Shown: piece by piece, positions 24,690 to 37,128 of the stretch
Layout: every line of letters begins with the position of its first letter
Numbering within the stretch: position 1 is the first letter of the stretch
NCBI GenBank assembly: GCA_932521035.1
Contig: OW051496.1
Coordinates: 10,602,001 to 10,666,000, forward strand
Length of the DNA stretch: 64,000 nucleotides
Direction: 5' to 3'
Origin: Oscheius dolichura
Taxonomy: Eukaryota > Nematoda > Chromadorea > Rhabditida > Rhabditidae
Program-made: the position numbers and the translations under genes
The notes under the pieces: generated by a model
Seen by the model: the letters and a program-made list of their open reading frames with translations, nothing else
What the model was told of the DNA's origin: nothing
Databases searched by the model: none

Positions 24690-26609
24690 ATGATTATTAG
24701 AAGTATTTATCGGTTTAATCAATATTCAATTCGGTTTTATGCCTCAAAAGCCGAAAATCTTACAGTTCGTGCTGGAATGCACGAAAATCCTGGAAAAGTA
24801 AGAACTCTTCGATCGTTATATTTTATCGTTACAGGTTTTATTCGTCGAAAATCAGAAAACTTATACATATGGTGAATTTTTAACAAGAGCAGGAAAGTAT
24901 GTATCAATTTTAAACAGAAAATATGGAATTGAGGTATGTATTTTTGATGGAACTTCTTATTTTGGAATGATAGAAAGGAGATCGAGTCCTCTCACGTTGT
25001 ACAAAAGATCTTGAAGTAGTGGCTCTATATCTGGCATGTCTTCGTCTTGGAGCTATTTATATTCCTGCTAATCCAGCCTATACCCTCGCCGAAATATCAC
25101 ACTATGTAAAGGTTCGTCTTATTGTTTATTTGCAATCATTATTTAGGATTCCCAACCTAAATTGATGGTTACTTGTGATGAACGTACTGATCATGTACTA
25201 CGTGAGACGGTTCCCAACGTTGTTCGACTGGAGATTTTAACAAAAGAAGCTTATTTGGAAAAGCCTAACATGGAAGTAGAAAACGTCGACGATAATGATG
25301 TAGCATGTGTTTGTTATACTTCCGGAACAACAGGTTTCTTTTCCAATTTGCTTTCTCTAATTATTATCTCAGGTCTTCCCAAAGGTGCCATGCTCACACA
25401 TGGTTCTCTGTCTTCAAATGCTGAAGAACTTGTTCACCTGTGGCGATTTTCTCATTCTGATAAGTTGATTTCTTAAATATTTCGTTTATTATGCTTTAAC
25501 TTTTAGACTCCTCCATATGTTGCCTTTTTATCATGTCCACGGCATGTTCATCTCTCTAAATTGCTCCATTTTTTCTCATTCAACAGTTCTATGGAGAGAT
25601 AAATTTCACGTTGATGACTGTATCAAATGGCTGTCTAATAGTACAGTAATGATGGGTATTCCTACATTTTATAGGTTTGTTTAGATATTTAAAATGTTGG
25701 CTTATTTATTTTCAGCCGACTTTTATCATCAAGTGAATTTACTCATGAGCATTGCCAAAATATTCGTCTCTTTGTCAGTGGAAGTGCTCCCCTCTCCTTG
25801 GCTACATGGGAGAAGTTCAAAGAATTTACTGGGCATCCTATTTTGGAACGATATGGAATGACAGAAGGTAATTTTCAGCTTTAAAAAAAATCTTGACCGT
25901 TTCAGCACAAGTTATTTGTTCAAATCCATATGAGCCTGAAAATCGTATGCCAGGCACAGTTGGTAAAGCTCTCAAAGGAACTAAAGTGAGTAATTATTAA
26001 TATAATAAAGGTGTTTTAGCTTCGATTAAATGAAAATGATGGAATAGAGATCAGATCAAATGCTCTTTTTGCCGGATATTGGAATAATCCGACAAAAACA
26101 AAAGAAGACTTTACAAAAGATGGATATTTTATTACTGGAGATGTAGGCAAAATAGACAAAGAAGGTAAGCAATCAGTTTAGGTTTTAAATTTTGTTTATC
26201 TTTGCAGGATATGTTTCTATTCTTGGCCGTAGCAAGGACCTAGTTATTAGTGGAGGATTAAATGTTTACCCTAAAGAAGTAGAAGATGTTCTGGATAAAT
26301 TAGAAGGTGTTTCCGAATCTACAATTATTGGCTGCCCACATAAGGATCTGGGAGAAGGAGTTATAGCCGTAACAGTACCTACAAACGCACCAAAAACAGA
26401 AGAAGAACAAAAGGATATGGAATCAGATTTTATTCAACAACTAAAAGAAAAATTAGCAGGATATAAAGTTAGTTTTCTTTCATTTTTTAATAAGTAAACA
26501 ATTTCAGGTACCCAAGAAGATCATTTTTATGAAATCGCTTCCTCGTAACTCGATGGGAAAAATTCAAAAGAAAGTCCTTCGCGAACAGTTCAAGGACATC
26601 TTCAGTTAG
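24690..26609 (+). CDS. ACSF3-type (malonyl-CoA synthetase) acyl-CoA ligase
   Basis: Eleven exons: 24690-24797, 24835-24933, 24974-25111, 25147-25333, 25373-25463, 25507-25674, 25716-25867, 25906-25985, 26020-26164, 26208-26467 and 26508-26609. The join is 1530 nt (509 aa). It is an AMP-forming adenylate ligase. Motifs in order: P-loop YTSGTTGLPKGAMLTH (around residues 172-187), LPFYHVHGMF, SGSAPLS, ERYGMTE, YFITGDVGKID, GRSKDLVISGGLNVYPKEVE and PRNSMGKIQKK with the catalytic Lys494. The Arg-rich, acid-free N-terminus (MIIRSIYRFNQYSIRFYASK) looks like a mitochondrial presequence, as in ACSF3. The assignment to ACSF3 rather than another acs gene rests on overall resemblance. It is third in the operon-like cluster; the start follows an acceptor-like TTTTAAG. 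Confidence 0.9.
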
Positions 26610-27985
26610 TCACATTCCCTCATTTGATTTACCAGTTCATTGCTCAAAGATGTTTTCTGTGATAATAAAGTAGAAACTAACGAAGCACTTTGTTTTTAGA
26701 GCTCTTATCTTTCACACTTCCGGGAAAAAGTGATATGACTAGCAGGAAAAACGATATCCTACAAATTCTTCAAATGCTCAGAGTGCTTTAGGAGCAAGTC
26801 ATTCGAGAAAGTCACCCTGGATGACTAATGATCACTGATAACTAAAAATAACTCACTAACAATTTTTAATCCTTATTTTAGCTATAATTATTGTGATTGT
26901 TATTCAGTCCAATTCTTTTACCAACCGTTCGTATGGTAGTTACCTTCGCCATCTGGGCATTCCTGTTTTTGTTCAATGAGTCACCTGTCTTCCCTTTTAT
27001 TTCTTCTTCTTGGCAATTTTTCAGCACTCCTTCTCGTTCTTATCGCTATTGTTTTTACCAGTACACCATCAAACGGCGGGTGGACGCGGTACTGTCGCCA
27101 TTTATAGCCACCGCATCATCATGTCACTTCTAAAATTGGTAAGAAAAACTCGTTCCCGCGATTTTTGAATTCTGGATCTTCCTGATAAGGCAGACAGGAA
27201 CTTCTTCCTTCTTGTTGGGGTCGATAGATCAGCTGTCTTTGATTTTCTCCGATCATTTCTCGTCTCTATCGCAAAGTTAACCCATTATGGCTCATTTCAT
27301 TCCGTAAATGACGTCTGGCGATCTAAGGATCACCTTGCAAGATGTCTTCCTTCCCACGATGGCGAATTTCTGAGAAAATGTTTGTATTTCCAGTAAATAT
27401 TTCCAGTAAATATATTTTTTATACAATTTATAATTTTTATTAATTGCTAAAAATTACCTTGCTCAGAAATTTACGTATTTCCCTAAATTTTAGAGGCAAA
27501 AAAAGAAACAGTACAGTCCGACAGCTTGAGCCAATTTTTTCTCTTTCCATCAATTTTTCTATTTTTTTTTAATGTCAGAATAGGCTTTATCTGTAGATAA
27601 ATACCCATATTTCAGTATTTTCGTTCAATGTTCTGATTTAAAATTATACAGGAGAAGATTTTATTTCCCGGAGAGCTGTAAGGTACTACTCTTCCTTATT
27701 TTAACTCAAATTATGCCATTTTGCTCAATTTTTTGCCTTGTTTTAAAATTTTACTTTGTTAGATTAAAAAAAAACAAAGAACTGGAAGATTTTCCCATTT
27801 GACGGTGAGAAACAACTGCTTCTTCTTGCTGAAAAGTAAAAAGGCGAAAATTCTCCGGTGGAGGTTCATGAAGACGCTGGAAGCTCCCCTTTTCCATTTC
27901 CACCCTCTCCTCCCCCTTTTTAGCTCCCTGTGTCTAGTTGAAACGGGAAGGAAGTGACTGCCTGATTGTCTGAACTACAGACCTT
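26610..27985. other. AT-rich intergenic region
   Basis: No gene is supported. A short frame ending in ATG-TCA-CTT-CTA-AAA-TTG before a GTAAGA donor (about 27120-27138) could be a tiny first exon but has nothing convincing downstream. Confidence 0.35.
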
Positions 27986-27989
27986 CCCG

Positions 27990-28569
27990 ATGTGTGCCAA
28001 AGTTGCCGGCGAGCAGAGAGTTGATGGCGGGCAGAGCCCGCTATTTGCACGAGTTCACTCGAAGTCCACTTGAATTCGACACCCCTCGTGAATCACCCCC
28101 AACGGCACCTTTGACAACTCCCAACAACATCCTTTCCCCTCTCTTTATAGTTTGGGTCCTGAACAGAATAAAGCCCGTCGTGTCCAGACCCCCCTCTTCT
28201 TACCCTCCAATTGAATTTCCTTTTCTGAAAAATAAAAAGGCAGTTTCGTCGACTTTCGGTCGGGCGGCGAAAGAACAAACGGTTTCCATTGAACGGTGGT
28301 GGCGCCTTGTCGAACAATTTGAACACGGTCCCGACACGCCTCAGGACACGAGACACTTTATTTACTCGTGCACTTTGGGAACAGGAGGAGGCCGATTGGC
28401 TCCGAGACCAAAAAGTGCCCCACCCGCCCGCCGCCCACTCCTCTTTCCGGGGGGATCTCTTTGAACCCGTGGAGGCCCCTTTTGAGGGAGACAGTGATGG
28501 TATTCCTGGGAAGGATAAGGCTCCTTCTAGACTAAACTATCTGTCTTCTCGGCCGCAATTCCGCCAATA
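27990..28569 (+). CDS. Unresolved coding region, exon structure unclear
   Basis: Two stretches look coding but do not join simply. The first (from ATG 28024) reads MAGRARYLHEFTRSPLEFDT and stays Pro/Thr-rich. The second, in another frame, reads LWEQEEADWLRDQKVP, then SFRGDLFEPVEAPFEG, and stops at about 28569. A GTGAAT donor at about 28089 and a TCTTTATAG acceptor at about 28151 would open a third frame (IERWWRLVEQFEH). GC-rich codon use fits the neighbouring non-operon genes. I recognise no family. Confidence 0.35.
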
Positions 28570-29051
28570 GGGAAGTCCAGAGAGAGCCAGATACTGCCAG
28601 ACTTGTTCCACCTAGTCAAATTAGGCTCAGCTTGATTTTATCCCGATTCTTTGGGTAAAATTGTTCTGAATCTTGTTCAGCACCTTTAGCAGGATCGGGC
28701 TGACCTTACTCCATCCAAAATGATCCACAGGAGAATCGGCAACGTGTCCTGTGACGAGCATCAGCCGTCAGCTGCGGATTAACTTTCCAAATACGGTAAG
28801 TCATCCCAAACTCGGATTTTAACGGGCCTAGAAGGGTCGTTAGATCCAGATGAAGGCCTTATTCCCTTGAAAACTGATCACCCGTCCATTGGAGAAGTCT
28901 AGGGACAAGAAGCAAGCCAGTAGAACTCCTCAAAAGCAGGGGGACTAGACTGAGCTCGTGGCACTCCTCCGGGTTGTGGAGGAGTCCTCCTGTCCCGGTG
29001 CCCGGGCTCTTCTTCGGCTTCGTACCTCCTAGAGCTCAAGAACAACAAACA

Positions 29052-29098
29052 GTTCCATTTAGTGAAGCCTTCACTAAATGGAACCTTCACTGTGAAGG
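29052..29098. repeat. Perfect short hairpin plus adjoining palindrome
   Basis: GTTCCATTTAGTGAA and TTCACTAAATGGAAC are separated by three bases, giving a perfect 15-bp stem. It is followed immediately by the palindrome CCTTCACTGTGAAGG. Confidence 0.85.
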
Positions 29099-32000
29099 TA
29101 TAATGGATGCCCTCAATAAGGGAGGATAACTATAGTACTCCAATTGGGAGCCAGGGCTCATTTTTCGCCTTATTAAAGGGAAAAGGTGTCTCTATCTCCC
29201 CCAGATAAGAGTTCTCTCTCTCTCTTTCCCTTTCTCCCCCACTTCTCTGTCCTTCTTTCGTAATGACTAATCAGCCCATCTCGGTCTCTCTCTCCCGCAG
29301 TCCACTCCCCGTCAATCGCATTGATTCCTTCTCCAGTCAATCAATGTTGTTCCCTCTTCCTCTTCTGTAATATATAAGTATATAAATATAAATATTAATG
29401 AGTGGGAGATGGCAGTTGACTACAGGGCGCTCAGGTTGTGTGACTGGCTCATTTCCGGTGGTCAGCTGTTGCGAGGCGTCTACGTCACCCAGAGAGAGCT
29501 ATTCTTATTATTTTCCGAGGGTTGTCGTTGTCTCATCCTCTTATCCTCATCATTATTACCCTCATCTCTCTATAATATTAAAATATACATATTAAAATCA
29601 AATTTTTTAATCGTAAAATCCGGGCTGAAAGGCGCGGGAAAGACGTTTCTCGAAATTAGGAGGGCCAAGACCTTTTGAGATCCGATAACCCCCTAACATC
29701 CTGCTTTCTCCATGTCCCACAACCTCCCCATTTATTCTTATTTTATTCTAAATATCTTAAACCCCCATTTTTTAATCAGAAGGATCATATTTTCAAGAAA
29801 CTCCACTTCTCCCTTCCTTTAACCCGTATGGGGGTCTTCTTAGCTCCACTCCAGCCTTTCTCCACATATTTTGGGGGGAAATAATGTCTAGAATAATTTA
29901 AAGGCTCTTCTGAAAGTTACGGGATTGTTCCCTTTCCCGGGCCCGTTTCGACTTTCCGGATGTTTTCTACCATTCTATCGTAATTATTACCGTTTATTGA
30001 GGTTTAATTGCCTTTTTTCTAACATTTCCGATCTATAGAATATCGAGTATCCATTTAAAAATGTCCTGGATGGAGTTAAAATAAGTTAGGAAGCTGAGGA
30101 ATAGAGAAAATTCGGCGTTCACTCCCTTTGCCGCCTTTCCCGGCGCTTTTCTACCATTATATCGTAATTTATGGCCATTTAGTAATAACTAGAAGTCACT
30201 GGGAGGTGTACAAAAGTTATGTCCAGACGAGAGCGAGAAGGAGAGAGAGATAGGAGAGTGAGAGAGGGGGCGCAGTAAAGGGAGAAGCTATCAATCTAGT
30301 CTAGGGGTCTGATATGTAGGGCAGGCGTCCGTTTCTCTCGCATCTTTCCTTTTTTCATCTCTCCATCATATAATTCTACCCATAAACTGCTGCCAGCCAG
30401 AGAAGCACCCCCTCTCCTTTTCCTCCTAGGGCGTGGCCCCCCGGTAGGTCAAATAGAACGGTCAACTTGTTGCGAGGGGGGAGTTGGGGGGCGGCTGTGT
30501 GCGCACGAGGACGAAACACCACCACGTGGGGGCGGCACAGACAATGGGGCTCTTTTCTAGTAGTCGTTTTTTTGTTTTTTCTCTTGATATTGTTTTCCCC
30601 GGGGGGTGACTCTGATCCCGTTAGTTTCTTATTGGGTGGCCTTGTGTTCCTGGCGGCGGGGCGACCGGCCGGCCGAACGGTGCCAAGAGGAGGCAAGGTC
30701 GCCCTCTTTCTCTCCTTCTTCTCTTCTACTGCTAAACGGCCATTTTTGTTGCTAAAATTTTGCCTTCTCTCCTCAAGTGGTCTCCCCTTTTAGAGAGGGA
30801 GGGCATCGCCTAGACAGAAAGACATTCCAGTAAGCACCGGGAGGCAGCAGCAGCAGCTCCTCGTCACCCCCTTGATTCATTGAACCCCGCAAACACGTTC
30901 GTTTTTCTCTTCTTTCTTTTCTTCTCTAATGTCCAACTTTTCTTTTCTTTTGTGCTCCTCCTCCCACGTGTGCCGGAAGAGAGCCGCTTATTTTCCGCTG
31001 TGACCTCTTTCCCATCCTGTTTTATTTATTTTTTTCCCCAGTATTATCAATTTTTTTACTGTAAGTCACGATCAACGAAGTTTCCTTCCATTTCTATCCA
31101 AAAACCCCCAGAAAACTTATTACTTATTTTTCTCTAGAAACGCCACAGTTAGACAGCTCAACAGCGCGCGCCATTTTACCGCATTCCTTAGCAGAATTTC
31201 CCTGTTTTGAATAAAAATTAAGCCTAGAATAAGGCTTTTTAAAGCTAGATATTCATATTTCCTCCTTTCCTCTCTAATTTCTGGGTAAAAATTGGGGTAA
31301 TGACCTTTTTTCCTTGGAAACTATAGCCGGGGACAAGAGCGCGCGCCTCCTCTCTTCTTTTCTGGATTTAAACTGTAATTTTAATTGAAAAAAGGCTATT
31401 ATAGTATAGGTTGCTGTAATTAGAATATTCTATAGCCTAGGTAAGAGTATTTTTGACTATATTTTGATATCTAGAAGTGTCCTTCTCCTCGGCGCCTCGC
31501 TCCTCCCTGCCCTGCTCTTTTCTCTTGTTTCCGTAGATCAAAAAACAGGTGAGCCGCCGATGGATCGTTTTTTCTTTCCCGCCGAAAAGAGAGGACAGAA
31601 TTTAAAGAATGAACTGTCCTCCGGTGATGGCAGAGGAGGAGGAGGAGGAGGCTGTCCCTCTCCCTCTCGAGCCGTTTGCAGCCCTGCGTTATCTGTTTGC
31701 TGACAAAGGGAGGAGGACTGCTGACTGCCCCCTCCCGTGTTCTGTTTCCTCCCACTCTTTCTGCCCTCCTCCCTCGTCTTCCTCATTCCACCCCCACACT
31801 TTCCAATTCTTCCAAAAAGAAGAAGGGGCTAGCCAGCCATTTCCGGTAGAGGAGGAGGAGGACGACGGCCGTCTGCCGCCGCCCGGGGACCTCCCGAGAC
31901 ACAGCTCTCTCCCGCAACGCAAGGTTATCGCCGGTTGCTGGCGGGGCCCCCCGACACAGCCAAACGGCTGGCGCTATTGATTTCCTATCACTAGTAGTAG

Positions 32001-32533
32001 CCTACTTCCCCCCTCGACCCTTTTCTTACCCCTTCAGAGAGGGGGGAGGAGACGCCCTCTGACTCACTGGGGGGCAGGGGGAGACCAGAGTGACTGACTG
32101 ACTGTTCCCCCACCCCTACCCGCCTTATCGATCCGAGACAATCATGAGAATTTCTCGCACACGTGATTCATCGAGGGGGGTTACCTGGAGGGGTAGGAGG
32201 GTGCCTTTTTGGTGGTGGCCTTCTTTGGAAGAGGGGCGCCCCCTTGTTTTCCGTATAAGGAACCTGCCATACAGCGTATTTCCTTGAAAAGTCAATTAAA
32301 TCATCATCTTCTCTTCTCTCTCGATCTATTTGTCACTTCCTCGTGTTTTGCAACGTCGTCGCTTTAGTTTAACTTTTGGTGGCCTTTTGGATAGTTTTCC
32401 GGGTCCAGTGACCTCCTAATTCTTATTTATTGAATTGTTTTCTTCTTCGGTGGAACAGAAAGACTTTAAAAAACTTTTACTCCCTTATAAAGATTTAAAA
32501 ACCTCTGGGAGCCTCTTTCCCATCTTCCAAATG

Positions 32534-32679
32534 TGGCTCGGCCCCCCGATAGTCCCATTTCCCGCACCCGTAAAGTCTCGGCAAGAGGCAGGGTATGTAG
32601 TAGTCACACTTTGAATAAAGATGATCCTCCTGCCGAGGCTTTACGGGTGCAGGAGATCGGACTATCGGGTACCGAGCCC
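32534..32679. repeat. Palindromic repeat family 1, long form, inverted
   Basis: About 146 bp with arms GCACCCGTAAAGTCTCGGC and GCCGAGGCTTTACGGGTGC and outer ends GGCTCGG and ACCGAGCC. The interior AATAAAGATGATCCTCC is the reverse complement of that in the copies at 13083 and 14914. Confidence 0.85.
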
Positions 32680-33916
32680 CAATTGTTCCCTAGTGCCTCC
32701 CAGGCTTCCCAGAAGGGGTTAGTCCCGTTTTCTGGACACTACCTCCGTGATCTCCTTTTAATTCTCAATTTTTGACCTTTAGCTCCCTCCAGAAGGGTAC
32801 TGTATTCTTGAAATCTATTGGAAACTTTCTGGTTCTTCTACCAGCTCCTGGGCACCGTTTTCTACCCAGGAACGGGTCCCGAAGCATTTCTAGGTCCCAA
32901 AAATGATTTTAAACTGTTCCAAGGGATTTCTCCAGTCCTTTAGAAGGCCCATCTCCCCATTTAACCACATCTCCAACCCCTCTCTTCCGACTGTTTTTAG
33001 CCACGTTTCCGGACCTCCAATCCTTACATTTCCAGTGTACTTTATGGGAGTAAGTGTCCTTTTTTGTGACTTCTTCCCCAAAATGGGGTTATCCTCCCGT
33101 TCCAAAGTACAGTAATCCAGTAAAAAAGGATGACAGAAGGTGCCCTGTTCTCATTCTCGTCCCCGTCCCTTGTAGTCCCCACTCTTCTTATTTTTACCTT
33201 GAATCTATCACTTGTCATTAGCCAAAGGGGAGAAGATAAGAAGAGGAGGCGGCGGATCACGGAGATCCCCCTCGCCTTTGCGAAACTTTACCCCATCCCG
33301 CGCTGTCAAGGTCTCCGTCGGTCTCTTCTCAAAAATATCCTTATCTCTCCCGGTCTCTCTCCGTCTTCTTCTCTCCTCCCAGTGAGTCATCCTACCGTAC
33401 TCTTTCCCTATTTTAAATAACAATCCCTGGATTTAGTCGAGGTACAGTAATCCCTCCCTCCCCAACCCTTTATTAGGCGGCGTCGCGGAGTCGCCGAATA
33501 ATGTAATCCGGGGGACATGAAATGATACAGTAGGACATCTGCCGCTCTCTCGTTTTCACACTTTTAATATTTTCCTTGGGGAGGGGTAGGGGAGAGGGGA
33601 GACTATAATCTGATTGTTTTCCGTCGTCGGGTGGTAATGATTCGGAGGGGGCGCCCTGGTGGTGGTTCCCTTCTCCCCTTATCAACCCCCGGCAGATGAG
33701 CACAAACCCAACATTTCTCTCTCGTTCGCTCCTCTCCCTTTTTTTCTAAGAAAGGAATTTTGTTGTCTTACCAAATATATTCCACCCAGGGCTTTTTAGC
33801 ATTTCAAATTAGCTCTCTCACCAGTATTTATAGAGCAGCCAGGAATTCTCGAGACGTCATTTTTGGCCCTCCTTTTAAAATGCTTTTTTCTTGAGAATTT
33901 TTATATAAATTTTTAG

Positions 33917-34014
33917 TGTGTTATAGCTTATTTTGTAGAGAATTTTCTGCTTTATAAGACCATCTATAATTTATTTTAGAAAAATGTATTTAAATCTGTT
34001 AAAAATCAAAAATG
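33917..34014. repeat. Repeat family 3 copy
   Basis: Contains TATAGCTTATTTTGTAGAG followed by AATTTTCTGC and TTATAAGAC, the core shared with 34470 and 37577. Confidence 0.55.
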
Positions 34015-34204
34015 GGCGCTCGTGGCTCAAAGCGCGCTCTCTCTTCAAATTGAACGGTATTACGGTATTTATTAACCTTTTAAGAGAATTTTCCCCTCTT
34101 TTCCTACTTCCCGGTGACTCCCTGACTGTGTCCCTCCTTTATCTCTGCTTCTTCTTTCCTGACTGTGTCTCTATTTTCCCTCTCCAAAAATTCCGACTTT
34201 TCAG

Positions 34205-37128
34205 GGGGCACATGGCCAGAGAAATGGCCCAGAAGAAGATCCAAGGCACGCTGAACAGGAACACATTCTCCGTGCCGGGAACGTCCATGGAGACGTCAAT
34301 CTCCACAATGGTCAAGGAGAAACCCGGCGCGGAGAAGGCTCTCATGGATCTGATTCAACGGACCCAACCGGGAACATACGTTAAAAATCCCAGCAAGGTA
34401 CTGTACCTTTTCTTCATTCGATTTTTACCGATTTTGTTGTTCAATTTCTGCAATGTTGGCTTCATTTTATAGAGAATTTTCTGCTCTATAAGACAGTATA
34501 AAAATTATTTTACAAAAATGAAAATAAATGGGATAAAAATCAAAAATTCGCGCGATGTCCCTAAAAGCGCGCGCTTTTCAAACTAGGCACTATTTGGGAT
34601 GATTTTTTTCAGATTTATAATGAATATTTGTTTCCAGACCATGCCCAGCAGCTACTACAACCCGTCGACAAAGCCTCGCCACAGTCGAGGCCCCAGCGCG
34701 GGTAGCTCGCCGCTGACAGGATCGGACGACGGCCTCGGGTCGAATACTCTCAGTCCGCAGAGTTATTCCGGCTTCCCGACGAACCACCAGCCAGTCCACA
34801 AGAAACATCTCAGTGCCCCGAATGTCCTGACCCACACGGAGAACAACATGGGCGTCTATGACCAGCTCCGCCAGCCGGCGCAGACCCAACAGACCGTGCA
34901 CCATGCCCTGAGCCACTCGACCAGTGCCCTACCCCCTCACGGACAGTTCACCCCCTTCCATCGACAGTTAGTCCTTTAAACAACTAGGTTTAACGTGTTT
35001 TAATCTTTAGAGCCAGGTCACACGAGACGTTTTCCAACTCCTATAGCGGGAATAGCCTGCATCCGGAGCCGCATACCTCAAATATTGGAGAAACGAAAGA
35101 ATTAAGCCGATCATTGCCACCAGCAGGATTTATGCAAGAGTCTGTAAAGGTGAGTAGCCATTAAATTTTTTTAAATATCCATTTTACCGGGATTTCTGGG
35201 CGAAATCCCGGGTTTCAGGCCACTTTTCAAAAACTTTCTTATTTTCGCCCATTTTTTAAACTAAATGAGGAGATTTTTATATGCCCTTGTAGCCCATTAA
35301 ATTCTCTACAAGATGTTGCCCATTTTATTCTCTAAAACTAAAAATTCAGCCGCCAGACGAGGATAGACTAGGACCATTGCCGCCAAATTGGGAATATCGC
35401 CTAGATGATCACGGAAACGGGTATTATGTTGATCACAACAATAAAACAACGACATGGTACGATCCCAGGACTCGTAAGAAGCGTAAAAAATTCAGTAAAA
35501 GTTGTTTTTAGCTCAAAATACTCAACAGAATGAAGCTGCCCAACGGCATGGCTACCAGGCAGGGGCCTATTTCCAACACGGACCGCAACAGCAGCAGCAT
35601 TTCCCCGTTCAGAACCAGGATTTCAATGCTTTAACATATCAACGTGTACAACAGCTGGAAAATGAACGGAGCAGTTTACAAGAGAGACAGGCACAGCTGA
35701 TGCAATCGGTAAGTCCAGAGGGCGCTGCTCCCGCACCCGTAAAATCTCGGCAGCTGGAGAGACTCCTCACTTCCCAAGTGCCTTTCCCTCGAACTGCCGA
35801 GATTTTATGGGTGCAGCGGCTCTTTTTTCTGAGGGCAAAGGGCACTTCTTGTTGTTCCGGTCAATGGGATCGTAGTATATTTTTGCACCATGGTTCCTTA
35901 CGGGACTTGTCATCAAATATTTGCATACGGCTGGTAGCCGTCCGGGTAATCTCTTGGCTCTGCCACCGCGCTCGTCCTAATAAGGAGGACAGGGGGGAGG
36001 AGGGGAGACAGTAATCAGTTCTAGTAGCTATTTATAGGGGCTACTACAACCGGATAACAGCCCCCGACAATTCACAACCCATTCACCGATGAATATGGTA
36101 AGTGGAGTGGGAGGACAGCCGGAAGAGGACGTAAATTGTAGGGGCATGATTATCCACAGTACCAGAGTGGCAACCCCTACGTGGGGCACAACCGGACGAT
36201 GTCTACGGACAGTGGAGCGGTTATAGACTCCGGAATGGAAGTCGACTACAACCATGGAGTGATGCACGAACCATATAATGGCATTGCGGTAAGTCGGGGC
36301 AGTTTAGGGGCTTGTTACCGTAACCCATGGGTCTTTTGTTAGTTACCAACAAAAATTAGAATCTCAGAAAGGTCTCCAAACTTTTTTTTTCCCAAAAAAG
36401 ATCCCAGAAAGTTGTCAAGAGCCTGGTGAAGGCTCAAAAGTCCCGGAGAGACAATATGGCGCGTATCCCACCGTTTTTAGCCACCTGTATCCAAAATATA
36501 TCGTTTTCTTATAATATCTTGTAGAGAATTTAAAGAGCTCCGCAGTGGTATAAAAATTATTGTAAAATTTCGAGGAAAAATGGATCTAGCCCAGAAACTA
36601 GCGATCTGGGGTGACTGGGGGGAAAAAGGGGATAACTTTGGTTTCTCGTCAAAATTTTGCCATAATGTTTATATCCGCAGAAAGCTCAGAAAATTCTCTA
36701 CAAGTTGAGCTATATTTTGTACAAAGATCAATTTGAAAAAGACCAGTTGGGTGGAATAATAGCGCGGCAGGGCGAAGTACCTTCAATTTCGGATCCCAGC
36801 GCGCAAAACTCCAATTTTTGTGGCAAATTTTATGATTTCTCCAAAAAGTGGGGTTACCATTTGTTTCTTCGAAACCTTTTGGTCAAACGGCGAAGAAAAA
36901 TCGACTGGAAATAGAAAATCCCGATCACTTTTGGTTAAAAGGTCCCGCTCGGAATGTTGTGCCACCCGTTACAGTAGCCCTATTTTTTGGGAAAGAACTA
37001 TATGATATGATTTTTTCCAATTTCAGGACATAAATCCGCATGAATTTGACCGATATCTTCATTTGGGAGACAACAAGCCACAGCATACCCATCCGCCGCA
37101 GCAACAACGTATCCACCCCTTCCAGTAG
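34205..37128 (+). CDS. yap-1: YAP (Yorkie) transcriptional co-activator
   Basis: Coding from ATG 34212 in eight exons: 34212-34397, 34638-34966, 35011-35149, 35350-35473, 35512-35708, 36038-36097, 36160-36288 and 37027-37128. The join is 1266 nt (421 aa). YAP is the nuclear effector of the Hippo pathway and binds TEAD factors. [20 protein letters not shown] segment (about 64-82) resembles the TEAD-binding LPDSFF loop of YAP and includes an HxRxxS LATS-kinase site at Ser82. One WW domain (about 228-258: LPPNWEYRL, then [17 protein letters not shown]) follows. A Gln-rich coiled segment ([18 protein letters not shown]) comes next. The C-terminus is His/Pro/Gln-rich with no obvious PDZ-binding end. 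A TTTTCAG acceptor seven bases before the ATG suggests trans-splicing or an unseen 5' exon. Confidence 0.93.
34470..34580. repeat. Repeat family 3 copy in a YAP intron
   Basis: Core TTTTATAGAGAATTTTCTGC, then CTCTATAAGAC, a (T)AAAAATTATTTTA block and a GCGCGCGCTTTT end. The same order occurs at 37577. Confidence 0.6.
35733..35814. repeat. Palindromic repeat family 1, short form (YAP intron)
   Basis: Arms GCACCCGTAAAATCTCGGCAG and CTGCCGAGATTTTATGGGTGC, about 82 bp, starting 24 bp after a YAP splice donor. Confidence 0.85.
36848..36985. repeat. Repeat family 2 copy (YAP last intron)
   Basis: About 138 bp from GGGGTTACCATTTG to CGTTACAGTAGCCCTA, with the typical inner arms around GAAGAAAAATCGACTGG. 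Confidence 0.8.

Larger units (their letters stand above)
28571..34203. other. Gene-poor region upstream of the YAP homologue
   Basis: No gene is supported in 5.6 kb. It holds short palindromes at 29052-29098, pyrimidine-rich tracts (31750-32000), a long-form palindromic repeat at 32534-32679 and a family 3 repeat near 33920. Open frames here have low-complexity composition. It likely contains YAP regulatory sequence and possibly unseen 5' exons. Confidence 0.4.

Noticed and set aside
30376..30793. Overlapping frames on both strands near 30.5 kb
   Set aside because: Strongly biased composition and no splice or family support; likely chance frames in GC-rich DNA.
31464..31550. Signal-peptide-like stretch SVLLLGASLLPALLFSLVS before a GTGAGC donor
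   Set aside because: There is no ATG in frame, and no following exon could be found, so it is not enough for a gene call.
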